This document shows positions 48,374-58,200 of a DNA stretch of 64,000 nt, piece by piece. How positions within the stretch are numbered: the first letter of the stretch is position 1; every line of letters begins with the position of its first letter. Origin of the DNA: Pseudarthrobacter phenanthrenivorans (GTDB lineage Bacteria; Actinomycetota; Actinomycetes; Actinomycetales; Micrococcaceae). The stretch covers positions 62,001 to 126,000 of the forward strand of contig NZ_JWTB01000024.1 in NCBI RefSeq assembly GCF_000813845.1. Reading direction: 5' to 3'. Position numbers and translations under genes: made by a program. Below the pieces are notes generated by a model, which made no database searches, was not told where the DNA came from, and worked only from the letters and a program-made list of their open reading frames with translations.

Positions 48374-49786
48374 ATGACGATGAAGTCTGACCGGACCACA
48401 TCCGCCCCGCCTCAGACCCCCGCCAACGCCACCGCCACCGCCACCAGGCACAGCATGAAGCCGCGCCAGCTCACCATGATGGGGCTCGGCAGTGCCATCG
48501 GCGCCGGGCTGTTCCTGGGATCGGGCGCCGGCATCCAGGCAGCCGGCCCGGCAGTCCTCATCTCCTACCTGGTGGCTGGAACACTGATCATCCTGGTGAT
48601 GTGGGCGCTCGGTGAGATGGCGGCGGCGAATCCGAGCAGCGGGGCCTTCTCCGTCTACGCCCAGCGGGCGCTGGGACGGACGGCGGGTGCCACGATCGGG
48701 TGGCTGTGGTGGCTGCAGCTGGTGGTGGTGATCGCGGCGGAGGCTCTGGGTGCCGCCGGCTTGCTGTTCTCCGTCTGGCCGGTGGTTCCGGTGTGGGCGC
48801 TGGCGCTGCTCTTCATGGTGGTGTTCACCGGCGTCAACCTGGCCGGAGTCCGCAACTTTGGGGAGTTCGAGTTCTGGTTCGCCATCCTCAAGGTTGCTGT
48901 AATTGTCCTGTTCCTTGCCGTGGGGGCAGCGCTGCTCCTGGGCCTGCTGCCCGGAGTGGCCTCGCCGGGTATGCAGAACCTCACGGGCGACTTTGCACCC
49001 CAGGGCCTGGGGGGTGTTGCGGCTGCGTTGTTCGTGGTGATTTTCGCGTTCGGCGGGACCGAAATTGTCTCGGTGGCAGCTGCTGAAACGGAAGATCCGG
49101 AACGCAGCGTAGGCAAGGCCATCCGCACCGTGGTGTGGCGCATCCTGGTCTTCTACATCGGCTCGGTCTTCGTCATTGCCGCCGTCCTCCCCGCCACGTC
49201 CCAAGGCCTTTCCTCACCCTTTGCCGGGGTGCTGGACGCCGCACGGATCCCCGGTGCCTCCACCGCCATCACCCTGGTGGCCGTCGTCGCGCTCCTCTCG
49301 GCACTGAACGCCAATCTCTACGGAGCCTCCCGCATGGCCTATTCCCTTGCCCAGCGTGGCGAGGCGCCACGGTTCCTGACCCGGCTCAACCGATCAGACG
49401 TGCCCCTCCCCGCCGTGGCAGTGTCGGTGGCGTTCGGCTTCATCGCCACGGTCCTTGAACTGCTGTTCCCGGAACGGATCCTGCCGGCGCTGTTCCAGCT
49501 GGTGGGGTCCACCTGCCTGGTGGTATGGGGCAGCGCCCTGGTGTCCCAGCTGATCCTACGGCGGCGTGCCACCCGGGATGGAACCGCACTGCCCCTTCGG
49601 ATGAGGGGATTCCCCGGCCTGACCATCCTGGGGCTGGTCCTGCTGGGCCTGATTTTCGCCGTCGGCCTGAGTGCGGACGCCAGCCGGGTCCAGCTTTTCA
49701 GCACGTTCGCACTGATCGCCGGGATCGCTGCAGCGTGCGCCGCCGGGGCCCGGCTGACCGGCAGGAAGCAAGCCGCCAACAGGTAG
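48374..49786 (+). CDS. APC-family amino acid permease
   Basis: About 470 residues with 12 predicted membrane helices. The first helix motif is TMMGLGSAIGAGLFLGSGAGIQAAGPAVLISYLVAG and the sixth helix region is FGGTEIVSVAAAETEDPERSV, both typical of amino acid:proton symporters of the GABA/AnsP/ProY branch. The substrate is not determined. An N-terminal Thr/Ala-rich tail precedes the first helix. ATG 48374 (or GTG 48362) starts the frame; TAAATT (48292-48297) is a possible -10 box. It diverges from the nad operon. Confidence 0.9.
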   Translation: MTMKSDRTTSAPPQTPANATATATRHSMKPRQLTMMGLGSAIGAGLFLGSGAGIQAAGPAVLISYLVAGTLIILVMWALGEMAAANPSSGAFSVYAQRALGRTAGATIGWLWWLQLVVVIAAEALGAAGLLFSVWPVVPVWALALLFMVVFTGVNLAGVRNFGEFEFWFAILKVAVIVLFLAVGAALLLGLLPGVASPGMQNLTGDFAPQGLGGVAAALFVVIFAFGGTEIVSVAAAETEDPERSVGKAIRTVVWRILVFYIGSVFVIAAVLPATSQGLSSPFAGVLDAARIPGASTAITLVAVVALLSALNANLYGASRMAYSLAQRGEAPRFLTRLNRSDVPLPAVAVSVAFGFIATVLELLFPERILPALFQLVGSTCLVVWGSALVSQLILRRRATRDGTALPLRMRGFPGLTILGLVLLGLIFAVGLSADASRVQLFSTFALIAGIAAACAAGARLTGRKQAANR

Positions 49787-49867
49787 AGTGGATCGTACCT
49801 TTCCAGCAAGACGCACCGACGCGCCGGGCCAGCCCAGGCGCCGTACCTGATTGGGGAAACTGACACC

Positions 49868-50695
49868 ATGAGCGGCAGGCACACCGGACAGCAGCAGGCG
49901 CACACCGTCGAAGGGACCGACCCGCAGCTGTATGTGGCGGTCCATGACCCTGCCACCGATGCAGGCCTCCGGCCGGTGCTGTTGCTGCACGGCTTTTCCT
50001 CGTCCTCCAAGCTCAACTGGGAGGACACCGGTTGGGTGTCGGCCCTGCTGGACGCCGGCCGCCGGGTCATCACCGTGGACCTTCCGGGGCACGGACGCAG
50101 CGGAGCTCCTGAAGACCGCGACTCCTACTCCCCCAGCCGGATCCGGGCGGACCTGCTCCAGGCGGCGTTCGACGCCGGTGCCCGCCCCCTGCAGGACGGC
50201 GACCCTTCCAGCGGCCTGGACGTGGTGGGCTACTCCCTGGGATCCCGGCTCGCCTGGGAGTTCGCGGCGACCCAGCCCGAGCTGGTGCACCGGGTGGTGC
50301 TCGGCGGGCCCAACGACTCAGATCCGCTGGCCGGGTTCGACCTCATCGCCGCCCAAGACTACCTGGCAGACGGCACGCCCATCAAGGACGAATCCACGGC
50401 CCAGCTCCTGAAAATGGCGCTGCTGCTGCCGGGGAACAACATCTTCGCCCTGCTGTCCCTGGTGGAAGCCATCAAGGCCGAGCCCTACGATCCCGCCGAG
50501 GCGGTCCCCCACGTTCCAATGCTGCTGGTGGCGGGTGACAAGGACGAACGGGCGGGTACCCTGCCCCGGCTTGCCGAGCTGGCCCGCGGCGCCGGTTCCA
50601 TGGCCGAGCAGCTGCTCCTCCCGGGCCGTAACCACACCAACGCCATCACCAGCCGGGCATTCAAGCAGGCCGCTATTTCGTTCCTGGCGGTCTAA
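49868..50695 (+). CDS. alpha/beta-fold hydrolase
   Basis: A 275-residue esterase- or lactonase-like hydrolase. The oxyanion motif is LLLHGFSSSSKLNWED, the nucleophile elbow is VVGYSLGSRLA, the acid is in LLVAGDKDERAG and the histidine in LLPGRNHTNA. No signal peptide is present. GGGGAAA precedes the ATG. The neighbouring permease and phosphoribosyltransferase give no clue to substrate. Confidence 0.9.
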   Translation: MSGRHTGQQQAHTVEGTDPQLYVAVHDPATDAGLRPVLLLHGFSSSSKLNWEDTGWVSALLDAGRRVITVDLPGHGRSGAPEDRDSYSPSRIRADLLQAAFDAGARPLQDGDPSSGLDVVGYSLGSRLAWEFAATQPELVHRVVLGGPNDSDPLAGFDLIAAQDYLADGTPIKDESTAQLLKMALLLPGNNIFALLSLVEAIKAEPYDPAEAVPHVPMLLVAGDKDERAGTLPRLAELARGAGSMAEQLLLPGRNHTNAITSRAFKQAAISFLAV

Positions 50696-50771
50696 GCGGC
50701 CCGGCGCTGCCGGAGCATGGCAGCGTGCGCAGGAGTATGTTGAGGGCAGGCTGCAGTGCCGGGAGGGACAG

Positions 50772-51419
50772 ATGGGTACGCGTTTCGAGGACCGCACGGA
50801 GGCCGGCGCACGGCTGGCGGCCGCCCTGGCCCGGTTCGAGGGACGTCAGGACACAGTTGTGCTTGGCCTTGCCCGCGGCGGCATCCCCGTGGCAGCCGCC
50901 GCGGCGCAGGCCCTGGGCCTGCCCCTTGGCACCGTCCTGGTGCGGAAACTGGGAATCCCCGGGCACGAGGAGACGGCGTACGGCGCCCTCGCCTGGGCAC
51001 GCGGCCGGATGGTCCGGCTGCTTAACCGGCCCCTGCTGGAACGTGTCCGTGAGCACGGCGTTGGCCAGGAACAGCTGGACGGCGTGGAGGAGCGCGAACG
51101 CGCCGAACTCCTCCGCCGGGTACAGCTTTATCCGGGTGCCGACCTGGACGTCTCCGGCAAGACGGTCATCCTGGTCGACGACGGCCTGGCCACAGGCGCC
51201 ACGATGCGTGCCGCCGTCGAAGCGATGAGGGAAGAGGGTGCCGCTGCCGTAGTGGCCGCCGCGCCCGTGGGATCGGTGGACGCCGAGGCGTCGCTGGAGC
51301 GGGTGTGCGATGCCGTGGTCTGCCTGCACCTGCCCGGCAAGTTCCGCGCGGTGGGCAGCTGGTACCGCCAGTTCGGCCAGTTGACCGACGACGACGCGGT
51401 GCGATTTCTGTCCGCCTGA
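50772..51419 (+). CDS. phosphoribosyltransferase-domain protein
   Basis: A 215-residue type I PRTase-fold protein. The PRPP-binding loop is TVILVDDGLATGATMRAAVEAM. VLGLARGGIPVAAAAAQALGLPLGTVLVRKLG is the N-terminal strand-loop typical of COG1926 predicted phosphoribosyltransferases, often found near stress genes. The base substrate is unknown. GGGAGGGA lies just before ATG 50772; longer in-frame starts inside the upstream hydrolase gene were rejected. Confidence 0.9.
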   Translation: MGTRFEDRTEAGARLAAALARFEGRQDTVVLGLARGGIPVAAAAAQALGLPLGTVLVRKLGIPGHEETAYGALAWARGRMVRLLNRPLLERVREHGVGQEQLDGVEERERAELLRRVQLYPGADLDVSGKTVILVDDGLATGATMRAAVEAMREEGAAAVVAAAPVGSVDAEASLERVCDAVVCLHLPGKFRAVGSWYRQFGQLTDDDAVRFLSA

Positions 51420-51431
51420 ACGGCCAGGCAC

Positions 51432-51469
51432 AGCAGCAGGCCCGGACCAGGCGGTCCGGGCCTGCTGCT
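51432..51469. terminator. terminator between PRTase and MFS genes
   Basis: Perfect 17-bp stem AGCAGCAGGCCCGGACC with a 4-base loop, between convergent genes. A second, weaker dyad GGCCCACC / GGTGGGCC (51479-51510) lies nearer the MFS stop. Confidence 0.88.
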
Positions 51470-51522
51470 TCATGGGAGGGCCCACCTATCCAATGGGCGG
51501 TGGGTGGGCCTGCGCCGTCAGG

Positions 51523-52857
51523 TCAGTGGTGGCTGCTGACGCCGAGCGGGCGGCCCTTGGTCTCCTTGGCCAGGACAACGCCGACGGCGGAGATGACACA
51601 GAGGACCATGATGTAGATGCCGATCGAACCGGCCCACTTGGTGGACTGCAGCAGGGTTTCGGCAATGGTTGCCGCGAAGGCACCGCCCAGGATGGCGCCG
51701 AAGGCGTACCCAATGGAAATGCCGGAGTACCGGACGTTGGCGGGGAACATCTCGGCATACATGGCGGACATCGGACCATAGGACAGGCCCAGGCCGATCG
51801 TCAGGACAAACAGGGCCACGCCGTAGAGCATGATGTCCTTGGTGTCGATCAGCGCGAACATCGGGATCATCCAGGCGAAGACGATGGCGTAGCCGATCAG
51901 GAAGGTCTTGACGCGGCCAATGCGGTCGGAGAGCCAGCCGCCCACGAGGGTGAAGATCAGCCAGCCGAAGGAGGCCAGCGTGGTGGCCAGCAGGATCTGC
52001 GGGGTGGGCATCTTCAGCGTCTTGGTGGCATAGGAGATGAAGAAGGCGATCAGCAGGTAGCCGGCGGCATTGTTGCCGATGAAGATGAGCGTGGAGTACA
52101 GGACGGGCAGCTTGTGGTTCCGGATCAGCTCACCCAGGGGGGCCTTGCTTTCCTTCTTCCGCTGGGCCATTTCCTGGAAGACCGGGCTCTCCGCCACGGC
52201 GCGGCGGATCAGGTAGCCGACCACGATCAGGACGATGGACAGCAGGAACGGCACGCGCCATCCCCAGGCGGCAAAGTCTTCCTTGGACATGCCGGTGTTG
52301 AGGAAAAACAGCAGGCCGGTGGCCAGGATCATGCCCACTGGCACGCCGATCTGCGGGTACGCGCCGAACAGGCCGCGCCGGCTGATGGGGGCATGCTCCA
52401 CGGCCATCAGGGCGGCACCGCCCCATTCACCACCGGCTGAGAAACCCTGGATGACGCGCAGCAGGATCAGCAGCACAGGAGCCCATGCCCCGATCTGTGC
52501 GTAGGTGGGAAGAACGCCGATGAGGGCCGTTGCGGCGCCCATCATCACCAGGGTGAACACCAGCATTGCCTTGCGGCCCAGGCGGTCGCCCAGGTGTCCG
52601 GCGATCACGGCCCCCAGCGGACGGAACAGGAAGCTGATGCCGATCAGGGCGAAGGAGAGGATCTGGGCAAGGCCCGGGTTGGATTCGTTCAGCGGTGCCA
52701 GGAAGAGCGGCGACAGCAGCGTCGCCGTCAACTGGGCAAAGATGAAGAAGTCATACCACTCGATCGTGGTACCGACGAGGGTGCCTGCGAGGACCTTGCG
52801 TTCCTCCTGCCGGGTACTGGGGCCGGCGGGGGTGTCCACCTTGGAAGGTGTGGTCAT
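51523..52857 (-). CDS. MFS transporter, metabolite:H+ symporter (MHS) type
   Basis: A 444-residue transporter with 12 helices. AGTLVGTTIEWYDFFIFAQLTATL at the first helix, RPLGAVIAGHLGDRLGRKAMLVFTL in the helix 2-3 loop, and LRVIQGFSAGGEWGGAALMAVEH are hallmarks of the MHS family (ShiA, ProP, KgtP), which takes up organic acids or osmolytes. The divergent IclR gene suggests control by an aromatic or organic acid, but the substrate is not known. Confidence 0.92.
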   Translation of the reverse strand: MTTPSKVDTPAGPSTRQEERKVLAGTLVGTTIEWYDFFIFAQLTATLLSPLFLAPLNESNPGLAQILSFALIGISFLFRPLGAVIAGHLGDRLGRKAMLVFTLVMMGAATALIGVLPTYAQIGAWAPVLLILLRVIQGFSAGGEWGGAALMAVEHAPISRRGLFGAYPQIGVPVGMILATGLLFFLNTGMSKEDFAAWGWRVPFLLSIVLIVVGYLIRRAVAESPVFQEMAQRKKESKAPLGELIRNHKLPVLYSTLIFIGNNAAGYLLIAFFISYATKTLKMPTPQILLATTLASFGWLIFTLVGGWLSDRIGRVKTFLIGYAIVFAWMIPMFALIDTKDIMLYGVALFVLTIGLGLSYGPMSAMYAEMFPANVRYSGISIGYAFGAILGGAFAATIAETLLQSTKWAGSIGIYIMVLCVISAVGVVLAKETKGRPLGVSSHH

Positions 52858-53002
52858 TGAAACTCCATTGTTTATTGGGCAGCATGGCCGCCCGGACGAC
52901 TTCAGAATTACCGACAGAACGGTCAGTTAGTCGATAGGGTACTACGTATTTGTGATGCGTAACACGGGATGGGGATATTTGCGGCCACAGCCGCGGAGAA
53001 GA

Positions 53003-53027
53003 AGTTCTATATTGGAACTGCTAGTTC
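53003..53027. promoter_or_regulatory. alternating AGTTC/GAACT half-sites between MFS and IclR genes
   Basis: AGTTC (53003-53007), GAACT (53015-53019) and AGTTC (53023-53027) form two overlapping dyads in the divergent promoter region. IclR-type regulators often bind such sites. No other feature was seen in this 247-base gap apart from a GCGGC-CACA-GCCGC hairpin (52981-52994). Confidence 0.45.
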
Positions 53028-53091
53028 GTATAGAGGACAATACCGCCCCGCCGTGCAATGAGACAAGCGTCACGCCCGGAGGGCGGCAACC

Positions 53092-53097
53092 TAGGAT
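53092..53097 (+). promoter_or_regulatory. -10 box of IclR gene (leaderless)
   Basis: TAGGAT ends 7 bases before ATG 53105 and overlaps an alternative ATG at 53096, so 53105 is the better start. Confidence 0.5.
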
Positions 53098-53104
53098 GGA
53101 CACC

Positions 53105-53839
53105 ATGACTCCTCCAGCTGCAGCCCGGACCACCGGTGCCCCGGCCCAGGCTTCGCCGTCGCAGACCCTGTCCCGTGGTATCCGCGCCCTCGAGATCCTG
53201 GCGGCCGCCCCCGGCCCGCTGACCATCGCCGAACTGGCCGACGCCATGGGGGTCCACCGCTCCGTGGCTTACCGGATCCTGCGCACCCTGGAAGACCACT
53301 CCCTCCTGGTGCGGGACGATGCCGGGCGGGTCCAGCCGGGCCCCGGCCTCGCCGTCCTGGCCCGCGGCGTCTCGCGGAACCTGCAAAGCGCTGCCCTGCC
53401 GGAACTCACCCAGCTGGCGAACTCCCTGGACATGACGGCCTTCGTGGCAGTGTGGGACCACCACGACTGCATCACGCTGGTCACCGTGGAGCCCCGGCAC
53501 TCCGGGGCCACCGTGGCCCAGCACCCGGGCACCCGCCACCCAATCAACGCCGGGGCGCCGGGCATTGCCATCCAGTCTGCCCTCTCTGAAACGGAGTGGG
53601 ACCGGCTGGGAACAGGGATTCAGTACCGGCCGGAAGCATCGGAAGCACGCCGGAAGGGCTACGCAGCCAGCCATGACGAGGTCATCGCCGGGGTGTCTTC
53701 GCTGGCAGCCCCGATCCGGGTGCCCGGCGGGCGGCCGGCGGCCCTGGCCGTGGTGTATATCCGCTCGGCCCACACGCCGGAAACGGTAGGCAGCGCCATC
53801 GCGGAAAGTGCGGCGAGGATCGAAAGCCAGCTCGCCTGA
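53105..53839 (+). CDS. IclR-family transcriptional regulator
   Basis: A 244-residue regulator. N-terminal winged HTH: SRGIRALEILAAAPGPLTIAELADAMGVHRSVAYRILRTLEDHSLL. The C-terminal effector domain has HPGTRHPINAGAPGIAIQSAL and ASHDEVIAGVSSLAAPI, as in IclR proteins binding small organic acids. It stands back to back with the MHS-type transporter gene and probably controls it. It converges on the second MFS gene 40 bases downstream. Confidence 0.93.
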   Translation: MTPPAAARTTGAPAQASPSQTLSRGIRALEILAAAPGPLTIAELADAMGVHRSVAYRILRTLEDHSLLVRDDAGRVQPGPGLAVLARGVSRNLQSAALPELTQLANSLDMTAFVAVWDHHDCITLVTVEPRHSGATVAQHPGTRHPINAGAPGIAIQSALSETEWDRLGTGIQYRPEASEARRKGYAASHDEVIAGVSSLAAPIRVPGGRPAALAVVYIRSAHTPETVGSAIAESAARIESQLA

Positions 53840-53879
53840 CAGCTGGGAAGGGCCGGCCCACCCGGTGGGAACCGCTCTT

Positions 53880-55214
53880 TCAGGCCTTCCGGGAGAGCAC
53901 GACGGCGGCTCCCGCGCCGAGCAGCGCCAGCCCCGCGGCTGCACCGACCGGGACGAGGAATGCCGCCGCAGGCCCGTGAAGCTGGGCCAGCTGGCCCCCG
54001 ATGGAGGATCCGAGGGCGGTTCCGGCGACGATGCCGCTGGCCAGGGCCGTCATCACCGTACTCAGCCGGCCGGCGGGAGCAAGGGTGCCGCCGACGGCGA
54101 AGACGGTCACCATGACGGGCCCCACCGGGAGTCCGAGGACCAGCAGAACGAGGGCCATCATGGGCAGCGACGACGGGACCAGCAGCAGGAACGCCAGCCC
54201 GGCCATCAGGGCCGCGCAGAGCACCCACCGCAGCGCGGGGCCAAGGCGGCGGGGCCAGTAGGCCACGGACAGCGCCGCGGCCGCCGAACTAAGGCCCATG
54301 ACCGCATACAGCAGTCCGGCAATCTCCGACCCGGCCAGCTGTGCGGAAAAGGCGCTCAACGCAGCCTGGGTTGAACCGAAGAATGTGCCCATGCAGACCA
54401 TTGCCAGGACAGGCAGCGCGACCGCCCAGGGCAGCCTGGCGGTGCGGGCGGAGCGCCGGCGCTTCACGTTGCGGGCACGGGTGACAGGCACGGCCCGGTG
54501 GGTGGGATGCACGGCGAAGGCCGGGACGAGGGTGATGGTCATCGCAGCTGCCAGGGCCAGCGGCAGCCACGGTGCCACGAGGCTGGCGAGGATTCCCACC
54601 AGGGCCGGTCCGAGGACGAAAGTTACCTCATCGGCGGTGCTCTCATAGGAAAGCGCAGCATCAAGGTCCCGGCCGCCATCTCCCCGGGTCTCCCCCGCGC
54701 CTGCGCCGCTGGCCGTCAGGGACATCCAGCGGACCCGGGCGAGGGGCCCCACCTGGGGGCAGGAGGCGCCGGCCGCGAAGGCAGCCGTGAGGACGGCGGG
54801 CGGGAAATCCCCGGCTGCCGTGGCCATGGCGGCAAAGACCAGGGCCATCACCGCTGCCGTGTTGAGCACCGCGGCCAAAAGCAGGACGGGCCGTTGTCCC
54901 CGCCGGTCCGCCAAAGCACCCAGTAAGGGAGCGCCCAGCGCAGAACCAATGCCCACAGCACCTGCCGCTGAGCCGCCGGCGGCAAAGGAGCCGCTGACCG
55001 AGGTGACGAGGGTCAGGGTGCCGACGGTCAGCATCGCCAGGGGAAGCCGGGCGAACAGTCCCAGCGGAATGAAGCTGCGGCCGGCCAGGAGTGGGAGCCG
55101 GGAAAAACGTCCCCGTGCTGGCCCCTGCACGGCTTGCGGGCGTGGCCCGTCAGCGTTGGTGGCGGCCGGCGCCGGGGCGCTGGAGATGGGTGAAGGAGTG
55201 TTGTGTGGTGTCAA
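53880..55214 (-). CDS. MFS transporter with doubtful start
   Basis: About 444 residues with 12 helices, beginning RSFIPLGLFARLPLAMLTVGTLTLVT. ALGAPLLGALADRRGQRPVLLLAAVL is the helix 2-3 motif; drug or metabolite efflux is the usual role of this type. The listed start is TTG 55214. A much better start, ATG 55241 with SD GGAGGAGG and a perfect TATAAT, is in the same frame but meets TGA at codon 5. So the gene may be a recent nonsense mutant, may restart at TTG 55214 or GTG 55130, or the short frame may be a control leader. Confidence 0.82.
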   Translation of the reverse strand: MTPHNTPSPISSAPAPAATNADGPRPQAVQGPARGRFSRLPLLAGRSFIPLGLFARLPLAMLTVGTLTLVTSVSGSFAAGGSAAGAVGIGSALGAPLLGALADRRGQRPVLLLAAVLNTAAVMALVFAAMATAAGDFPPAVLTAAFAAGASCPQVGPLARVRWMSLTASGAGAGETRGDGGRDLDAALSYESTADEVTFVLGPALVGILASLVAPWLPLALAAAMTITLVPAFAVHPTHRAVPVTRARNVKRRRSARTARLPWAVALPVLAMVCMGTFFGSTQAALSAFSAQLAGSEIAGLLYAVMGLSSAAAALSVAYWPRRLGPALRWVLCAALMAGLAFLLLVPSSLPMMALVLLVLGLPVGPVMVTVFAVGGTLAPAGRLSTVMTALASGIVAGTALGSSIGGQLAQLHGPAAAFLVPVGAAAGLALLGAGAAVVLSRKA

Positions 55215-55226
55215 TTCCGGGCTCGC

Positions 55227-55241
55227 TCAATTGGTGCGCAT
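55227..55241 (-). other. four-codon frame MRTN-stop in phase with the MFS gene
   Basis: ATG CGC ACC AAT TGA starts with a well-placed SD (GGAGGAGG, 55246-55253) and continues in the same frame as the MFS protein after the stop. It is either the true N-terminus broken by a nonsense change or a minimal regulatory leader. Confidence 0.6.
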
Positions 55242-55261
55242 CGTCCCTCCTCCCGATGCGC
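55236..55261 (-). promoter_or_regulatory. hairpin with SD in loop and ATG in stem
   Basis: Stem GCGCATCG / CGATGCGC (8 bp) with a 10-base loop GGAGGAGGGA. The loop is the ribosome-binding site, and the right arm contains the ATG of the MRTN frame, so folding would hide the start codon. Confidence 0.65.
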
Positions 55262-55281
55262 GCAACCCGGTAACACTTTGG

Positions 55282-55287
55282 ATTATA
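55282..55287 (-). promoter_or_regulatory. -10 box TATAAT of the MFS gene
   Basis: A perfect consensus -10 on the minus strand. The predicted transcript starts about 35 bases before ATG 55241. No good -35 was found; that area is the end of sbcC. Confidence 0.55.
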
Positions 55288-55297
55288 TCGGTCCGGC

Positions 55298-58200
55298 TCA
55301 GAGGAGGGTGTCCAGGCTCTCCGAGATCCGCAGCGTGGAGCCGTTACGGTTCTTGAGGACCTGCAGTTGCGTACCGATCCGCTGTTTCATCTCGGCGACG
55401 TGGCTGACCAGCCCCACGACCCGGCCACCGTCGCGAAGGCCTTCAAGGGCATCCATGACCTGTTCCAGGGACTGTTCGTCCAGGCTGCCAAATCCCTCGT
55501 CGACGAAGAGCGTCTCGATCTCCACTCCGCCCGCCTCCTGCTGCACAACGTCCGCCAGTCCCAGGGCGAGCGAGAGCGATGCCATGAAAGACTCGCCGCC
55601 CGACAGGGTGGAGGTGTCGCGGCGGAAGCCTGTCCACTGGTCCACGACTTCAAGCCCCAGGCCTGACTTGGCGCCGCGGGCTGCCTTGGCGTCAGTGTGC
55701 TGGAGCAAGTACCGTCCGTCGCTCATGGCCACCAACCGTTCGGATGCGGCAAGGGCCACCTGCTCCAGCCGGGCAGCCAGGACGTAGCTGTTCAGGCTCA
55801 TCCGGTAGGTGTTTTCACCCCGGCCGGCCGCGGCGTCAGCCAGGCCGGTCAGCACCTGGGCGCGCTCCGCCGGCTCCCGGGAGGAACGGACCAGGGCCCC
55901 GTATTCGGCGGCGAGGGAGGTCAGCGACGCCAGGCAGCGGCTGGCCATGCCCGCGGCCAGGTCCGCCTCACGGGCGCCGGCCTGGGCTGCGGAGGCCGCG
56001 GCGGCCAGCGCTGCCAGCCGTTCCTCGTCCGCGGGGAAGCCGTCGGCGGCCTCGGCCTGTGCCAGCACAATGTCCTCGGACTCGAACAATCCGGCCACGC
56101 GGGCGGCTTCGTCCTGGGCCGCCCTGATCGCGGCTTCCGCGGCGGCGGCCCCGGCGGCGTCCAGGAGCTGGGCGCGGACCTCGCCGGCGGTGGCGAAGCC
56201 GGCAGCAGGCAGTGCCTGGTCCAGGTGCTCACGGGCCTCCGCAGCCTGCACCCGTGCGGTGTCCAGTTTTGCCTGGGCGTCCACGGCCTTGGCCAGTACC
56301 GCTGCGGCATCTTCAAGAGCCTTCAGCCGGCGGTTCAGGCTGCTGTGGTTGCCGCGCAGGCCGGAGAGGGCGCTGTCCAGTGACGCTGCCTGCCCGGCGA
56401 CCTCGGCCAGGGACGCCGTGGTTTGGGAGAGTTCCGCCTCGGCCTCGGAGAGCGCTGCCCGCGCCTGCACGATGCCGGCGTCAACGGCCTCCAGCCGCCG
56501 GCGCCTGTCCAGCAGCTCCGCAGCCGCCCGCTCGGCGTCCTCCGCTGCCTCAAGCGCAGCGTCCGCACCGGCCCGGGCGTCGTCCAGGGGTGTTGTCCCA
56601 CCCTGTCCGGCGAGGACCGCCACCTCCTGCTCCGCCTGTGAGAGCTCCAGGGCAACCTGGGCATGCGCTGCCTCGGCAGCCTCGTACGCGCTGTGGGCTT
56701 GTTCCTCCTCCTGGGCCAGACCAGGGCCATTCCCGCCTGCGTCGGCCGGGCCGGGATGCTCCCCACTGCCGCAGACGGGGCAGGGTTCCCCGGCAACCAG
56801 CTTGGCAGCCAGCTCCGATGCCGCATTGGCGAGCCGGTCCTCCCGCAGGTCGAGCCAACGGCGTTTTGCTTCCAACAGCCCGTCCCGCGAGTCGCCATGG
56901 CGGGCCTTGACCCGGTCCCTGGCCGTGAGCGCCGTCCCGTGCCGCCTGACCACATCCAACAGTTCCGCTGCCGCTGAGGCTTCCTTGCGGCGCAGGGCCG
57001 CCTCCACGGAACGGGCCTCCAGCCGGTCCATGCCGTGGGTCAGCTCTTCGCGTTCCGCCTGCAGCTGCGCCGGACGGTCGGCCAGTTCCTCCACCGTCCG
57101 CTGAAGCCCGTCCTGCCTGGCAGCGAGGCCGCGATGCCTCTTCCGCAGGTCCTGGAGCTTGTCTTCGTCCGGGATGCGGGCCTCGACGACGGCCAGCAGC
57201 GAGCGCAGGCGTCCCAGTTCCCCGGCAGCTCCGGGCATAATTCCGGCGGACGAGTCTGCTTCCCCGGGGAACGCCCGCGCTGCGGCGGCAGCGGCTGCGG
57301 GGGGCTCCTCCAGTCCGAGCTGGGCCAGTTCTCCGCCGTCCCCTGCGGCCAGGCGGAGTAACGTCAGGGCAGATTCGGCGGCGGCTTCGGCGCTGTGAAC
57401 TTTGGCGCCGGCGGCGTCCACAGCCCGCAGCTGCCCCTGCAGGACCTCCGCTTGCCGGTGCCGGGCGAGCCGGGATGAGAGCTCCTGCAGCTCCGGGGCG
57501 CGTTCTTCAACGGCCCTTTGGCGTGCGGCGGCTGCCTGGAGTTTGCGGTGGCGCTCATGCCGCGCCGCCTCCCGGTCCGCCTCCCTGCGGCGGTCCTGGC
57601 TTTCCGCGTCCGCAGCCGCGGCACTGTCCGTGAGCTCCGCCAGCCGGCGGGAAACCGCGTCCTGGAGCCATTCAAGGCGTCCGGGAATGTCGGCCGCCGG
57701 CGGGGCCCCGTCGTCGGGAAGTTCAAGCGGAGCGGCTTCGGCTTCAGCACGCGAGGCGAGGACGCCGAGTTGCGCGGACAGGGCAGCGACGTCCTCGCGG
57801 GCGGCCGCAGCCTGCCGCGCGAGTTCCTGTTCCAGCGCCTCGAACCGCTGGGTCCCGAAGAGTTTCTGCAGCAGGTCCAGCCGGTCGGCCGCCTTGGAGC
57901 GAAGGAAGGCAGCAAAGTCCCCCTGCGGAAGCATCACCACCCGGGTGAACTGTTCGCGGTCCATGCCCAGGAGGGCCATGATCTCCGCGCCCGCCTCATC
58001 GTTGCGGGCAGACTTCTCCACCCAGGCTCCGCCTGTCCGTTCGCGGAGCAGCGTCTTGGCCTGCTGGACCGTGAAGCCGTTCTTCCCCCGGGCACTGGGC
58101 TTCTCCCAGGCCGGGGAGCGGGTGACCTCGAACCGGCGGCCCTGGGCGGAGAATTCACACGTGACCGCTGGCTCCTGCCCGGGTTCGGCATGGTCGCTGC

